The translations under genes and the position numbers were made by a program. The notes beneath the pieces are model-generated. The model made no database searches, had not been told where the DNA came from, and saw only the letters and a program-made list of their open reading frames with translations. A stretch of DNA of 64,000 bases from Leguminivora glycinivorella (taxonomy: Eukaryota; Arthropoda; Insecta; Lepidoptera; Tortricidae): contig NC_062988.1 in the NCBI RefSeq assembly GCF_023078275.1, positions 1,195,501 through 1,259,500 of the forward strand, written 5' to 3'. Positions within the stretch are counted from its first letter, which is position 1; every line of letters starts with the position of its first letter. Of this stretch, positions 21,632 through 32,011 are shown in pieces.

Positions 21632-21728
21632 ATCCTGTATTCTCATAAGGGGCAGGTAGAGCACATGAAACTGCCTAAGTTTCAATACCACTCCTGGCAA
21701 TCAAGGCATTGAAAGAACGCGATTGTGA
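21632..21728 (-). repeat. GTAT-tail retroposon fragment
   Basis: GGCAGGTAGAGCACATGAAA and ACCACTCCTGGCAA with an upstream (ATAC)n tail at about 21590-21625, reading as reverse complement of the sense orientation. Confidence 0.6.
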
Positions 21729-21779
21729 CGCTATGGCTGTGGAATGAGCCCCTGTACTGCCGAGGTATTCCTGGTTCTG

Positions 21780-21905
21780 AGGGTATGGGGTACTTCAAAA
21801 AAGGAGTGTACAAGTTTCTAATGACACTTTTTGAGTTCCAGGCGTCCATAGGTTACGGTGACCGCTTTCCATCATGTGGATCGTATGCCACCGACGTGGT
21901 ATTTA
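21780..21905 (+). repeat. LINE/SINE 3'-end-like repeat
   Basis: GTGTACAAGTTTCTAATG, GGCGTCCATAGGTTACGGTG and ACCGCTTTCCATCA match 4080-4205 inverted. The open frame running through it is therefore not a gene. Confidence 0.55.
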
Positions 21906-22001
21906 AAAAAAGACGACTCTATAGCTACATCACGATCCATTTACCGCCACCACTTACTTTTGCCACGGCTTAATAAATACCTATAAACTTCATAGCCTAG
22001 A

Positions 22002-22324
22002 GCGCTGGTGGCCTAGCGGTAAGAGCGTGCGACTTTCGATCCGGAGGTCGCGGGTTCGAACCCGGCTCGTACCAATGAGTTTTTCTGAACTTATGTGCGA
22101 AATGTCATTTGATGTTTGCCAGTCGCTTTTCGGTGAAGGAAAACATCGTGAGGAAACCGGACTAATTCCAATAAGGCCTTAGTTACCCTTCGGGTTGGAA
22201 GGTCAGATGGCAGTCGCTTTCGTAAAAACTAGTGCCTACGCCAAATCTTGGGATTAGTTATCAAAGCGGACCCTAGGCTCACATGAGCCGTGGCAAATGC
22301 CGGGATAACGCAATGAGGATGATG
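22002..22324 (+). mobile_element. tRNA-derived SINE, full copy with target duplication
   Basis: The tRNA-like head has an A box (TGGCCTAGCGGTAAGAG) and B box (GGGTTCGAACCC). A body follows with CATTTGATGTTTGCCAGTCG, CATCGTGAGGAAACCGG and GGTCAGATGGCAGTCGC, and a GGATGATGA 3' tail. AAACxTCATAGCCTAGA flanks it at 21985-22001 and 22325-22341 (16 of 17 identical), so the limits are secure. Other copies are at 25545, 32010 and 55820. The tail resembles that of the LINE at 29378-29848. Confidence 0.85.
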
Positions 22325-22341
22325 AAACGTCATAGCCTAGA

Positions 22342-23925
22342 CTTCTTGCGTATCCCTGCCCCAGATATCTAACTTTACAACCTAACAACAAACTGAATAC
22401 ATTTTACTACGACGTAATTCACGTAATAGAACGTACGACCGAGTACGACGGGAATGACATCTACCTAGATAAACAAAGAAATATTTTAGTCATATATTAA
22501 GGGTCGTATATACGAGTGTATACCTACCTACTTACTATACGTTCAAACTACGTACCTACTTTGTTTTACACATTCCAAACTGTAGGTACAACACAAACAT
22601 ATGGTGTTGAGGACGTCCATGGTTTCTGATCGCTTGCCTCTTATATGATAAAATTAAGGTCTGCATATAGTATACTACATTACTGTTTCTTTCGACATAC
22701 TGTTATATTTAATGACATTACCTTGTTCGACGTCTTTTACGTAGGTATTATTTTATGTATAATGTTGAATTTAGAATTGATTTATGGAAATATGGCTGGT
22801 GCATAATTAGTGCGAAGACGTACCTAATGAACAAGGGCTGGAAAATTCCTAAGAAATCCCAGTTCTCTAGCCATAACTACAAAATAATAAGCAACTTCCA
22901 GCCTCTCATAGTTGAACTATGGAATGAATTCTGACAAATACCAGACAAAACCAAAGATGTTCAACCTTAATTGTAAATATTCCTACCAAAAATCCAAGTT
23001 TACACACAAAAGCAATTACCTCAAAAAATGTGTGACATAAATCTAAAAAACACAAATATAAAATAGACATACCATCAAGTTTTCATATTCACTACATATT
23101 TATTGCATCCATGGTCTTATATACATGGTTACAATGGACTTAAAAAAGTACACTATTAAGGCCTGGCAACTTATTTATAATAATATATATTGTATACTAT
23201 ACTAAACACTATAACCATTTTTCTAAGTCACAGATGTTGTATGCATTACAAAAACAGAATTTGATAATTAAAGCCCTTACATAACTTATTCATTGTTAAT
23301 AAGAGCGCGCACGTGGTGGCAAAAATAATTTGTCTTTGACTTTTTCTTTCCAAGGAAATAACTGAAGAACAAGACAAGAACTAGCTGTAATCTAACAATT
23401 TGGATCTTTGAGTCAAGTTTCGTATCGTTACCAGGTTATTACATGTAATACTCATTTCTGTAGGGTTCCATAGCAAACTACGACGGAATATCACTGAATA
23501 CAATAATAAAGCAATATTTAGTTTTAAAGCTAGTGGCTCTCGGAGCTGTAAACTTTCACGATATGTCAGACGAACGGAAAAGTGAAAAATACTTCATCTT
23601 AAAGTCATTATCACAGTCAAGTTGAGCTACGAGTATAACATGGTACTAAAGCAGGGGAGAAGGGTACAAAGAGACTGTCTTTGGAACAGATGTTTAAGGG
23701 TTAACTACATGTTCAAAGTAAAATAAATAAATTTTTGCACGTACCCAATATCTCATCGCTCCTGTTCTATTTATGACCAACTTCGTCTCTCGTTCCATAG
23801 GTTCGTTCTCTAGGTTCTCCCTCCTTCATGAGTTATATCGTGGCTAATACTCATAATCTGAAAGCAGGTTTACAAACAATAAGCATGGGTCTTTGATTAT
23901 AGGGTTTTTATTATGGTACCTATGT
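22342..23925. other. Unassigned intergenic sequence
   Basis: AT-rich, with no open frame of note and no repeat recognised. Confidence 0.3.
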
Positions 23926-23934
23926 ATAATAATA

Positions 23935-24290
23935 GGATGACAGATGATTTAAGCAGCATCCGAATTATTTCGAACGACACTTCGTGGCTATGTAGCCCAA
24001 TTCGAGAGAGAATCCCTCGTCCACAAACGCGGCAAGTGTATGCCCTCCCAGGTGGGTGGGGGTTGGAGACCTGCTCGTGGCACCTCATGCGTTTATCATT
24101 CAAAGAGAAGAACAAGGCATTGTCGTGCTTGGATTGACCGTCGTGGACAGCACGACGCCACATGGGCCGGTTTTCGGCCAGTTGCTGCCACTGGTACCAT
24201 GGGATATCAAAGGCAACCATGTCACGCTTCACGCAATTTTTAAAGCGCAGCAAGATATGTACAGGGTAGGAAAAACTAAACACACGTTTT
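23935..24290 (-). pseudogene. LINE C-terminus with zinc-finger end
   Basis: The minus strand encodes LLRFKNCVKRDMVAFDIPWY, QQLAENRPMWRRAVHDG and a C2H2-like end (YTCRVCGRG, then SRIGLHSHE). It aligns in order with the fragments at 14109-14815 and 29378-29803. The upstream RT is missing and the frame is open only for this part. It is a 5'-truncated relic of the same LINE family, more diverged than 29378. Confidence 0.7.
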
Positions 24291-24389
24291 AGCAAGAATG
24301 CTGGTATTTTCACAGATAGAATCTGTGGGTATCGTAGTTTTCAATGACACTTATAAGGAACCCAGTAGTATTTCATCTCTTTTTGTCCA

Positions 24390-24560
24390 GGAGATTACTT
24401 GCTTACTTACTTCACTGGCTCAGCGACCCAAAGAGGATCACACGAGATCCGACACAAGAGATCGCCACTCTGCCCTATCCTGCGCCAGTTCACGCCAGTT
24501 AAGGATCACCGAGGGCGTTCACAAGGGGTTCACAAGTCTTTTAGGGCCTCCTCGCACGAG
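24390..24560 (-). pseudogene. LINE C-terminal fragment with (AAGT)n tail
   Basis: The minus strand encodes NWRELAQDRAEWRSLV, the end motif of many arthropod non-LTR polyproteins, followed by stops and an AAGTAAGTAAG-type tail at 24396-24408. It is a different family from the preceding one, judged by the tail and the lack of a Cys/His finger. Confidence 0.55.
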
Positions 24561-24599
24561 CGAGATCTAGCCCGAAGATTAACTGGTACAAAATAGGTA

Positions 24600-25540
24600 C
24601 CTTCTGTTTCACTGTTATGGTTTGGTTTTACTGTCATGCTGTCTAACTTATTTGAGTAATAAATGTATCCCTTTTAACAACTTTACTGCCTATATTAATT
24701 TTACACAAATATTTATATTTTATACGCATTAGATTACATTGATGAATAAGCGATGAATTTGACATGAAATTTTGACAGATTGATGTGGCCAGTAAGAAGA
24801 TAAGTAAGTATCAATGTTTTTTTAAAGTTGGTATAGCAGCAAAATTAATCGTAAATCACAATTATAGAAAAAAAAACATTATATTTGGTGATTGGATATG
24901 ATATGTATGAACCGACGACGACTGGATCACTAGCCACTATGTAATACATATGGTGGGGGGATCTAAACATTATGGCGCGGAGTGAACAAGCGAAGTGAGC
25001 CAACCAAAGCAAACTCTTGGCTATTAAAAATATTTTTTGTTATTAAAATAGACTGAACCACTATTAAATGGACTGAACCACTATTAGCAGGTGCTACAAT
25101 GTAGATATGTATTTGAGTTAAATGCCACAGCCTCAAATTCATCAGTTCGTATTTCAATAAAACGTAAACAGTCGAAAGCCCCATCTTAAAATTGAGGGAC
25201 AGGGTTTCGAAGGAATCTCCGCGTTCAAAAAGCTGCAATAATAAGTTAATACTACCTACTTACTATATTTCCTCGTGTTTATACGGAAGATCCCTATGAT
25301 GCTGTTAACTATATTAGTTACATACATTTTGGTGCTTTACACAGAAACTGTATGTATAGCATAAGTAAATGCGTTTTTACTCGTGTGAATAATAGTAAAG
25401 AATGACATCTTATCAACAGAAATAGGAAAAACAACAGATACTCTTTGTTTATCTTAGTTTCCCATTTTCCCTTCTAGACAAAAAAATACAAATTACATAA
25501 AATTAGGTTTACTACATGTACCATATATTCTCGTAAGTAT
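24600..25540. other. Unassigned intergenic sequence
   Basis: AT-rich. CTATTAAATGGACTGAACCA-like sequence occurs twice in tandem (25048-25085). No gene is recognised; the minus frame 24963-25238 has no domain. Confidence 0.3.
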
Positions 25541-25544
25541 AAGC

Positions 25545-25772
25545 ACTGGTAGTCTAGTGGTTAGAGCGTGCTTCTTTCAACCCGGTTGTCGCGGGTTCGA
25601 ACCCCGGCTCATAACAATGATTTTTTTGAAATTTATTTGCGAAATGCCATTTGATATTTGCCAGTCGCTCTTCGGTGAAGGAGAACATCGTGAGAAAACC
25701 GGACTAATTCCAGTACGGCCTTAGTTACCCTTCGGGTTGGAAGGTCAGATGGCAGTCGCTTTCGTATAAACT
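25545..25772 (+). mobile_element. tRNA-derived SINE, 3' end missing
   Basis: The head (GCACTGGTAGTCTAGTGGTTAGAG, B box GGGTTCGAACCCC) and body match 22002-22324 up to TTTCGTATAAACTAGTG. There the SINE stops and a hairpin element begins. The lost 3' part includes the tail. Confidence 0.7.
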
Positions 25773-25862
25773 AGTGGCTCCGACGCACATGTGAGTCGAT
25801 ACTAATTTAATGTTTACATGACATACAAAGTCAGGACTCACATATTGTGCGTCGAAGGCACT
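25773..25862. mobile_element. Hairpin MITE abutting the SINE
   Basis: GACGCACATGTGAGTC at 25782 faces GACTCACATATTGTGCGTC near 25842, with a ~40-bp AT-rich centre. Confidence 0.55.
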
Positions 25863-25869
25863 AAAGGCA

Positions 25870-26425
25870 AAGTCACAAAGTGGTGAAAGTAACGAAAACG
25901 CGTATATGCGTTGGTGGCAGTGAATGCGTTAAAACCTTGAGCAATTACCTTAAAGCAAAGAGCCTGATGGCGTTTGCTGGAAATGGGTTTCTGAAATGGT
26001 GTTCTTTATTTTACTATTAATTTCGTGATAATCTTGAGTCATGTGAAAATAATCACTGAATTTGTCGTCGTAGGTCTTAATGACTTTTATTTTTAACTAA
26101 TGTTGCATATAATTAGTAGCCCTTATTCCGAACGAGTGCGCCAAAGTGAATGAACGCCCAATTGTCTTGTTAAAGCTGCAGATTCCTCGTTAGCTATTAT
26201 TTCCGCAAAAGCCAAAATTTTGGTCTCGTACTTTGGTCCATTTTTCTCCTTAAAATGACATTTTCAATTTGACTGACATTTGACATAAACAAACAGTCCG
26301 TTGCTCGGGCGACTCAGTTAGGTCTGACAGCCCGCTACCGGACCGCCCCGTCCCGCGTCGTGAACGTGGACTCAACGGTTGCGTGTACTCGAATCGTATG
26401 GCCCGGAGACGGTCCGTCCCGTTCT
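25870..26425. other. Unassigned sequence with a GC-rich block
   Basis: A CG-rich block at about 26300-26430 (GCCCGCTACCGGACCGCCCC) stands out from the AT-rich flanks. I recognise no product. Confidence 0.3.
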
Positions 26426-26429
26426 AGTG

Positions 26430-26560
26430 TGAGTCATGCTTTATTATTATTAATGGGCTTACTCTTGACCGCAGACTATATATAGCCAAAGACGTGGCCT
26501 ACGATGGAGTAAGCTCGCCCAGAAGATGCCTGTGGGAAAGATCTATTGTGTGGAAAAATC
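26430..26560 (+). repeat. Probable LINE 3' region
   Basis: GCTTACTCTTGACCGCAGAC, CGTGGCCTACGATGGAGTAA and GCTCGCCCAGAAGATGCCTG form a block I recall as a recurrent non-LTR coding end in moths. There is no second copy in this window. Confidence 0.35.
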
Positions 26561-26951
26561 GATCTCTTAGATAGAGTAGATAAGCGCATTCGGATGAGAA
26601 ATCGTATTCAAATGTGATCATATATCAAGTTCAGTAAACAGTATTTATATTCCGACACGAAAAAGCTCAATACAATTAACGCTTAAGCATTAATTGTTTC
26701 CATCGAGCACCAATTAAAAAAGGAAAAAAATCGTTTCGCGCCGAATGCTATTAATATTTGCGAACACGTTTAACGTCATTTGTATGGGCATATGTTTGCT
26801 AGAAATCATTTATATGGAATTTTACGTCGTTTATATGGAAATTTTGTGCATACTGCGGGTATCGTTCTGTTTACCAGCCGGTCCAGCCAAAGTGACAATT
26901 GTTGACGCTAGGTGGCGAGCGTAACGCAGTCTGGCTCTGTCGTGCCACTAC

Positions 26952-27150
26952 CACAGTATTCATAAAAAGTACTATCGTACAGTATGGTCACTCCCGCTCC
27001 CCTCTGAAAGTGCCGCCTACCCGCTCTCGGCTACCTCACAGTTACCGCATGTCAAAAACGCGACCAGTCGACTAACTCATACAAGCATGGTACGCGTTCC
27101 TAGACACGAGCTTAGACTGTGTGCGTAGGAACGTGCCTCTTTTATACACG
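26952..27150 (+). mobile_element. CACA element copy, interrupted
   Basis: It matches 14393-14623 from CACAGTATT to GTGCCTCTTTTAT. The remaining end (TATATTTGATCGCC, TGTCCGAGGCGTG) reappears at 27762-27790, so about 610 bp lie within this copy. No 7-bp duplication is visible. Confidence 0.6.
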
Positions 27151-27577
27151 GTGTAACATGAGGAAACCGAATAATTTTAACAGCGTATTTCTCATCATAT
27201 TAGAAGAGTAAAATGTCATATAAACTTTTCTGGATTTCGCTTACTTTCAGAGTTATAAGCATTAAAAATAACAATTACTTATTACGGCGATGATGCCGTT
27301 ATCGGACATAAACTATATTTCGTTGATAGATTGTTAAAAAATAACTAGTAACTCATTGCAAAAAAGTATTTTTTTATAAAAAAAAAAATGTAAATTTTTA
27401 TATTAAGTGCCATTTTTACGAATAATATTTATTTTTTATGTGAAAATACATCCAAAAACAAAAAAAATACATAAAAATTTTTTTTTTGGCGAAATTTGCG
27501 TGACGTCATTTTATCCTTATTTTGCCCTCTGAAATACTTAGTTAAAGTCTTTCGGTTCCCTCTTGTTACACCGTGTC
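27136..27577. mobile_element. ~440-bp MITE with 26-bp inverted ends
   Basis: ACACGGTGTAACATGAGGAA on the left and its near-perfect complement TTCCCTCTTGTTACACCGTG on the right. The interior is AT-rich and non-coding, with long A/T runs. It lies within the interrupted CACA element. Confidence 0.7.
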
Positions 27578-27599
27578 TAACCTCTGTATGTATTTCTTA

Positions 27600-28065
27600 G
27601 TACATTTGCATTTTGTTACTTTTAGTTGTCAAATTTCCATCTAGATGTCGCTGTACCGAGTGTCAAAAAAGCTAGATCGCGGTGTTGAGTCGTTCTTTGG
27701 GTGATTTTTTGAAGTTACTTTTTGCCTTATCAATTCTCAAGTACAAGTCCTGTTGCACTTGTATATTTGATCGCCGTTGTCCGAGGCGTGGCGTAAGCAA
27801 TTGGGTTCCGGCAGAAAATCAGTGCTTCGGTCGAAAGAGCGAAGCGTATCACTGAGCCGCGACCCTTTTGTCCTGCTGCAACGCACACAGTTTGTATTTT
27901 CTTTTTCTTTTCTCTTTTTTTTTATTGTTTTTTTTTTTACTGTCTCAATTGTATTTTACTGTTCTGTCTCTTTTTTATGTTGCGCCTAATTTGTGTGTTT
28001 TAAATTGTGTATTGTATTGTGTGTGTTTGCAGTCTGCCAAATAAATTACTTATCTATCTATCTAT
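27600..28065 (+). repeat. Probable LINE 3' end with (ATCT)n tail
   Basis: A T-rich 3' UTR-like stretch is followed by GCCAAATAAATTACTTATCT and (ATCT)n to 28070. The upstream part crosses the rejoined CACA-element end. Which LINE family it belongs to is unclear. Confidence 0.4.
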
Positions 28066-28069
28066 CTAT

Positions 28070-28455
28070 CAATTGTGACGTTGGGGACGTTGGCTTGGTA
28101 CCTTGCCTGTTTTTATGCTCGTTTTCCAAATGGAATCGGAATAACTGTACCCCTAATTGTTTTTTAAATTCGTCCGCCTGTCGCAGTAAAATTTTATTTA
28201 TTCTCGATTGTTCGTGGGATGTTTTGATTGTCATTGTCATCGCGCCGAGGACAAAAACGTTAAATGAACGTGGAAATAGGTCACGTGGAAGAGCATTCAT
28301 GCAGACATGGATAAATAATTCGTTTTAAGTCACCATTCAAGGAGCATTGGAACAAAAGAACCTTGGAATCTTAGTTTTGTTTGTGCAGGTAAAATTTACA
28401 TCTGACTTAATAGATATATTATTTTGAAGTGCTTATTATATCATTTTGTAACGCA
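28070..28455. other. Unassigned sequence
   Basis: Open on both strands over about 240 bp (28058-28328) but with no recognisable domain. Not called as a gene. Confidence 0.3.
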
Positions 28456-28459
28456 GACT

Positions 28460-28630
28460 TGACCTATGCAACGTAAAATAGTACATTTCGATACAAGTGC
28501 GTAAAAGAGGAAGTTCGAAACGAGTGGCGATAAATTAAATCACGACCGAAGGTGAAGGAAAGTGTTTTAAATCGACACGAGTTACGAATTTCCTTTTCGG
28601 ACTTGTATTGAAATGTACTATTTTACGTAA
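28460..28630 (+). mobile_element. Palindromic MITE-like element, short form
   Basis: ATAGTACATTTCGATACAAG at the left faces CTTGTATTGAAATGTACTAT at the right. The interior AAGTTCGAAACGAGTGGCGA and TTAAATCGACACGAGTTACG match 30720-30830. Nearly the whole unit folds back on itself. Confidence 0.65.
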
Positions 28631-28748
28631 CCTACGTACCAAATTTGGAATCTCTAGGACCAGCAGTTTCGGCTGTGCGTTGATATTTATGTCAGTCAGT
28701 CAGTCAGTTTCTTCTTTTATATATTTAGATAGTCGTAAGTACCACTAA

Positions 28749-28822
28749 TGGCCGGTTGCATCAAGCCATCTGTCACCGTTAAAGCGTTCGTTAAATTTCA
28801 AATGTGGTTGGTGCAACTGGCC
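28749..28822. mobile_element. Small MITE, GGCCRGTTGCA ends
   Basis: GGCCGGTTGCATCAAGCC on the left faces GGTTGGTGCAACTGGCC on the right. The unit is about 75 bp and lies directly before the next MITE. Confidence 0.5.
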
Positions 28823-28826
28823 CTAA

Positions 28827-28950
28827 ACGCGTTTTCACATTATTCCATCCGATATCGGATGTCAGAATGATTTCAAAGGCAAAAATCAAAGGTGGCGGCT
28901 TCAATGTATGGGATATCGGTCCTACATCCGATATGGGATCGGATAATGTG
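28827..28950. mobile_element. PIF/Harbinger-like MITE, TAA target duplication
   Basis: The ends ACGCGTTTTCAC and GTGAAAACGCAC are inverted, with GATATCGGATGT-type sequence next to them, and TAA on both sides. The same family is at 31208, 49983, 53651 and, in long form, 54141. Three-base TNA duplications suggest the PIF/Harbinger superfamily. No transposase is visible. Confidence 0.7.
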
Positions 28951-29377
28951 AAAACGCACTAAAGGGTGAAATTTTTACATTCATAAGAGTTGCCGTTGAG
29001 TAATACCTATCTTTTTAAGAACCTTTTCTTTTTCATATGGCAAATGAGTGATAAAATTGAAAACGAGTGGTGGATCCCCAATTTCTAGCACTAGTATTTC
29101 GTAAATATATTTCGCCGTTTTCCTCAAATATTCAATATTAACAAAGAAATGGGTAATCCCCGTAAAAGTAACGTGAGTCACGACTTCGTTTAGTGTTCAT
29201 TTGAGCTACAGCTGCAAATGAATGAATCTATGCATATATCGGGAAAGTAACACTTATATTAGAGATAACACTGGCGACGCGTATTTTTGTTGGTATTTTT
29301 GGGATCTGAGACTTCTTCAGATACTGTCCCGTTGGGAATCGAGTTGAATCAACGCTACGCCACTGATAGATTGTCAC

Positions 29378-29803
29378 TTGAACTTGCATCGTGAACAAAG
29401 ACGACTACTTTGGTTAGGGCATGTGCACAGGATGGAACCCTCTCGAATACCTCGTCGTGTTCTTCTTGGTGCTGTTGCGAATGCAAAGCGTAGCGTTGGA
29501 AGGCCGTTCCTTCGTTTTAAAGACTGCGCAAAGAGGGACATGATTGCCTTTCATATTGACTATCGACTCTGGGAGAAGGTTGCAGAACAACAAACTGAGT
29601 GGCGCAAATGCATTGTGGAGGGTCGCAAAATTTGCGATGAGTCATGGTTTGCTGCACTCGCTAATAAGAGACAGAAGCGACGCCAAGGTGTTTCAGCGCC
29701 GATTTCCGCAAACTTCTCTTGTCAGTCCTGCGGTAGACTATGTCGGTCTCGCATTGGTCTAATAAGTCATCAGAAAAGGTGCTCCTCGAATATTACACCA
29801 TAA
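29378..29803 (+). pseudogene. LINE C-terminus with C2H2-like end
   Basis: A 141-codon open remnant. It starts inside the domain (REQRRLLWLGHVHRMEPSRI), continues through VGRPFLRFKDCAKRDMIAF, HIDYRLWEKVAEQQTEWRK and a basic KRQKRRQG stretch, and ends with a zinc-finger-like CQSCGRLCRSRIGLISHQKR and Cys. The Cys/His ligands are intact. This part lies downstream of the reverse transcriptase in non-LTR polyproteins and may bind nucleic acid. The RT is missing, so the copy is 5'-truncated. It is the best preserved of three copies in the window. A (GAT)n tail follows at 29829-29848. Confidence 0.75.
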
Positions 29804-29848
29804 ATCGTCTGCAACAGACGTTAAGGCCAATGATGATGATGATGATGC
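29804..29848 (+). repeat. LINE 3' UTR and (GAT)n tail
   Basis: CCAATGATGATGATGATG closes the LINE copy about 30 bases after its stop. A very short 3' UTR with a trinucleotide tail is typical of some non-LTR elements. Confidence 0.65.
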
Positions 29849-29972
29849 ATCGTGAATAAATGCAGCATGCCATAAAATCGTGACTCATGTTACTCTTGCC
29901 GCGAATTGACCCAAATCGTGTTTTCTAAATTCAAAAATTGGTCTCTAGACATTATAAAGTGGGTGTCTGTAA

Positions 29973-30209
29973 TTGTATGTTCTTTATTCAAAATATGTAC
30001 AAGTTATGAAGAGATATAAAGACACACACACACTGTTACTGTTCGAAGACAACAAAATGGCCGCACTGACAGCTGTCTTCTTGTCTGAATGCGGAATCTT
30101 GTTTCCCTCGCTGCTCTTTCAACTGCTCAAGATAACAAATTTGGTTGAATTTTTGCATTTTTGTGACGTTTCAAGTCCTCATCCATTTTGGTATTTAATA
30201 GCCCAATGA
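29973..30209 (+). other. Open frame without recognised product
   Basis: A 78-codon frame with a hydrophobic C-terminal half. It has no known domain, splice context or repeat relative. I list it only because it is open in otherwise closed sequence; coding is not supported. Confidence 0.15.
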
Positions 30210-30289
30210 GAACAATCCTTGAGATGTCCGTGTAAGGTGACAGTTTTGGTCGAAGAAATATGTAATGATACTTTTAACACTGACACATC

Positions 30290-30712
30290 GGTCTCATAGC
30301 GTTGTTGTATTTTAACGCCGAGTGTGGAATTGAAAAACGAGCAAGTGAAAGGATTCTATAGTTGAACCACGAGCGAAACGAGTGGTTCGAGAATAGAATC
30401 CTGAACTTGCGAGTTTTTTAACACACGAGAAGTAAAATACATTTGCACCCGAGTGTAACACAAAACTTTTCCCCTCACTATAGCGAGGAAACTACAACGC
30501 AAAAAATGCGTTTATCACTGCTTCCAGTAGTTCCACAGGTGGTAAATCATCTTTATTACTAGATTCACCTACTTTTATCAATTTTAAAGCAGTTAATTTT
30601 ACTTTATTCAAGGTCAATTTACTTTACCCACTAGTGGATAAAATGCGTTTTTACCCGCTGGTATTTAAGGACAAAATACGTGTTTCCGAGGTAGTGAGGG
30701 GAAATAGTACAT
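30290..30712 (+). mobile_element. ~420-bp MITE-like element (see 11808-12226)
   Basis: It is collinear with 11808-12226 in opposite orientation. An internal palindrome AGGATTCTATAGTTGAACCA / TGGTTCGAGAATAGAATCCT spans 30350-30402. The next palindromic element starts where this one ends. Confidence 0.65.
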
Positions 30713-30938
30713 TACGATACAAGTGCGTAAAAAAGGAAGTTCGAAACGAGTGGCGATAAATTAAAACACGACCGAAGGGAGTGTTTTAAATCGACACAAG
30801 TTACGAATTTCCTTTTCGCACGTGTATCGTACGACGTTTTTCAGTACAGATGAGCCTCCGAAGTTTCGACCTGGCATATAATGAACCACTTCTAGCACTA
30901 GTGCGTAAAAAAAACACCATCTGTACTGAAAAATATAT
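30712..30938 (+). mobile_element. Palindromic MITE-like element
   Basis: ACATTACGATACAAGTGCG faces CGCACGTGTATCGTACGACG, and a second palindrome TTTTTCAGTACAGATG / CATCTGTACTGAAAAA closes the right part. It is the full opposite-orientation match to 711-945. Confidence 0.65.
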
Positions 30939-30944
30939 TATAGG

Positions 30945-31145
30945 ACATTCTTACACAGATTGACTGAGTCCTCAAGATGGCTCGTGTTGCAGGTACTCAG
31001 ACAACGATATATATAATATACAAATACTTATATACATATAGAAAACATCCATAACTCAGGAACCAATATCTGTGCTCATCACACAAATAAATGCCCTTAC
31101 CGGGATTCGAACCCGGGACCGCGGCGTAGAAGGCAGAAAAAAATC
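30945..31145 (-). mobile_element. tRNA-derived SINE (second family)
   Basis: In reverse complement the head includes GGTCCCGGGTTCGAATCCCG, GGTAAGGGCATTTATTTGTG, TGAGCACAGATATTGGTTCC and the 3' end GTGTAAGAATGTCCTATAAT. It matches 35380-35634; the A-box end is lost. Confidence 0.7.
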
Positions 31146-31207
31146 CTCTGCTGTACATCTCGGGCAGGTAGGTAAGATTGCCTGGATGGTTTAGTTATAA
31201 GACCGTT

Positions 31208-31320
31208 TTCACATTATCCGATCCGATATCGGATGTCGGAAGGATTTCGATATAAAAAATCCAAGATGGCGCCTGGAATGTATGGGATATTACGGTCCGA
31301 CATCCGATATCGGATCGACG
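31208..31320. mobile_element. PIF/Harbinger-like MITE, right end lost
   Basis: GACCGTTTTCACATTATCCG after TAA, then TCCAAGATGGCG-type middle and GACATCCGATATCGGATCGA. The terminal GTGAAAACG is missing. Confidence 0.6.
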
Positions 31321-31479
31321 TAGTATAAAAAAAAAAAAGAAAAGTGCACTTTAGTTAGAAGGATTAGCCGCTTCCGGCATAAACTTGGAGTGAGTTCCAT
31401 TCCCGGCTCGGCCACCTGTGAAATTGATGACTTTTTTTTTAGTGAATGGTATCTATTTCGGTTTATTCAGCAGCTAATT

Positions 31480-31507
31480 CTGTGTTTTTCTTTTTTCAGG
31501 TAAGTGA
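31480..31507 (+). promoter_or_regulatory. Recursive-splice-like site CAG|GTAAGT
   Basis: A near-pure pyrimidine tract (TGTGTTTTTCTTTTTTCAG) is followed without gap by GTAAGTGAT, joining a consensus 3' splice site to a consensus 5' splice site at 31499|31500. This is the zero-length-exon form used in long insect introns. It may be chance, since no flanking host exon is identified on this side of the window. Confidence 0.35.
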
Positions 31508-31784
31508 TCTTAATTTGATTTTACTTGACGCGAAACGAGGGCCTGGCTAATCCGGTAAGTTTACCACTAATTGTTAACTAACTACGTCATTGTTCTAATA
31601 TAAGATAAAGATTAGTTAAAAATTCGTTTATTGCACATAAACACAAAAACAATTGTTGAATTGTTGAATGTTACATCCATTTGTGCATTTCCTAATTATT
31701 ATTAACACAAGTTTCCAGGGCTCCCCGCACTAGGCTAAGTCTGTACCGCGGGAAACCAGTATTGCACTTATATGTCATGAAAGT

Positions 31785-31905
31785 TAAGCCCACTTGCGCC
31801 AACCACTTAACTCAGGGTTAGTGGGCTGTCATCTGTCAAATTCCATATAAAATGGTGGGTTAAACCTCGGGTTAACCCTCCATTTTCGTTGGTGCAAGTG
31901 GCTCT
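31785..31905. mobile_element. MITE with CCACTTGCRCCAAC ends
   Basis: CCCACTTGCGCCAACCACTT on the left faces CGTTGGTGCAAGTGG on the right. GGGTTAG.. and GGGTTAACC blocks lie inside. Confidence 0.55.
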
Positions 31906-32011
31906 TAGAGAAACATATTAGCTATACAATGAAAGTAGGTATAGTGTGAACAATTATTAAACATTGATTGTTGCTTAAAATATGTTCGTGTGTTTCCGTA
32001 AAAATGCGCAG

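Noticed and set aside
21725..21973. 82-codon frame that at first looked like a membrane protein
   Set aside because: Most of it overlaps the dispersed repeat also found at 4080-4205.
22002..22076. Functional tRNA gene
   Set aside because: It has A and B boxes, but it is the head of a 323-bp SINE with target duplications and a GAT tail.
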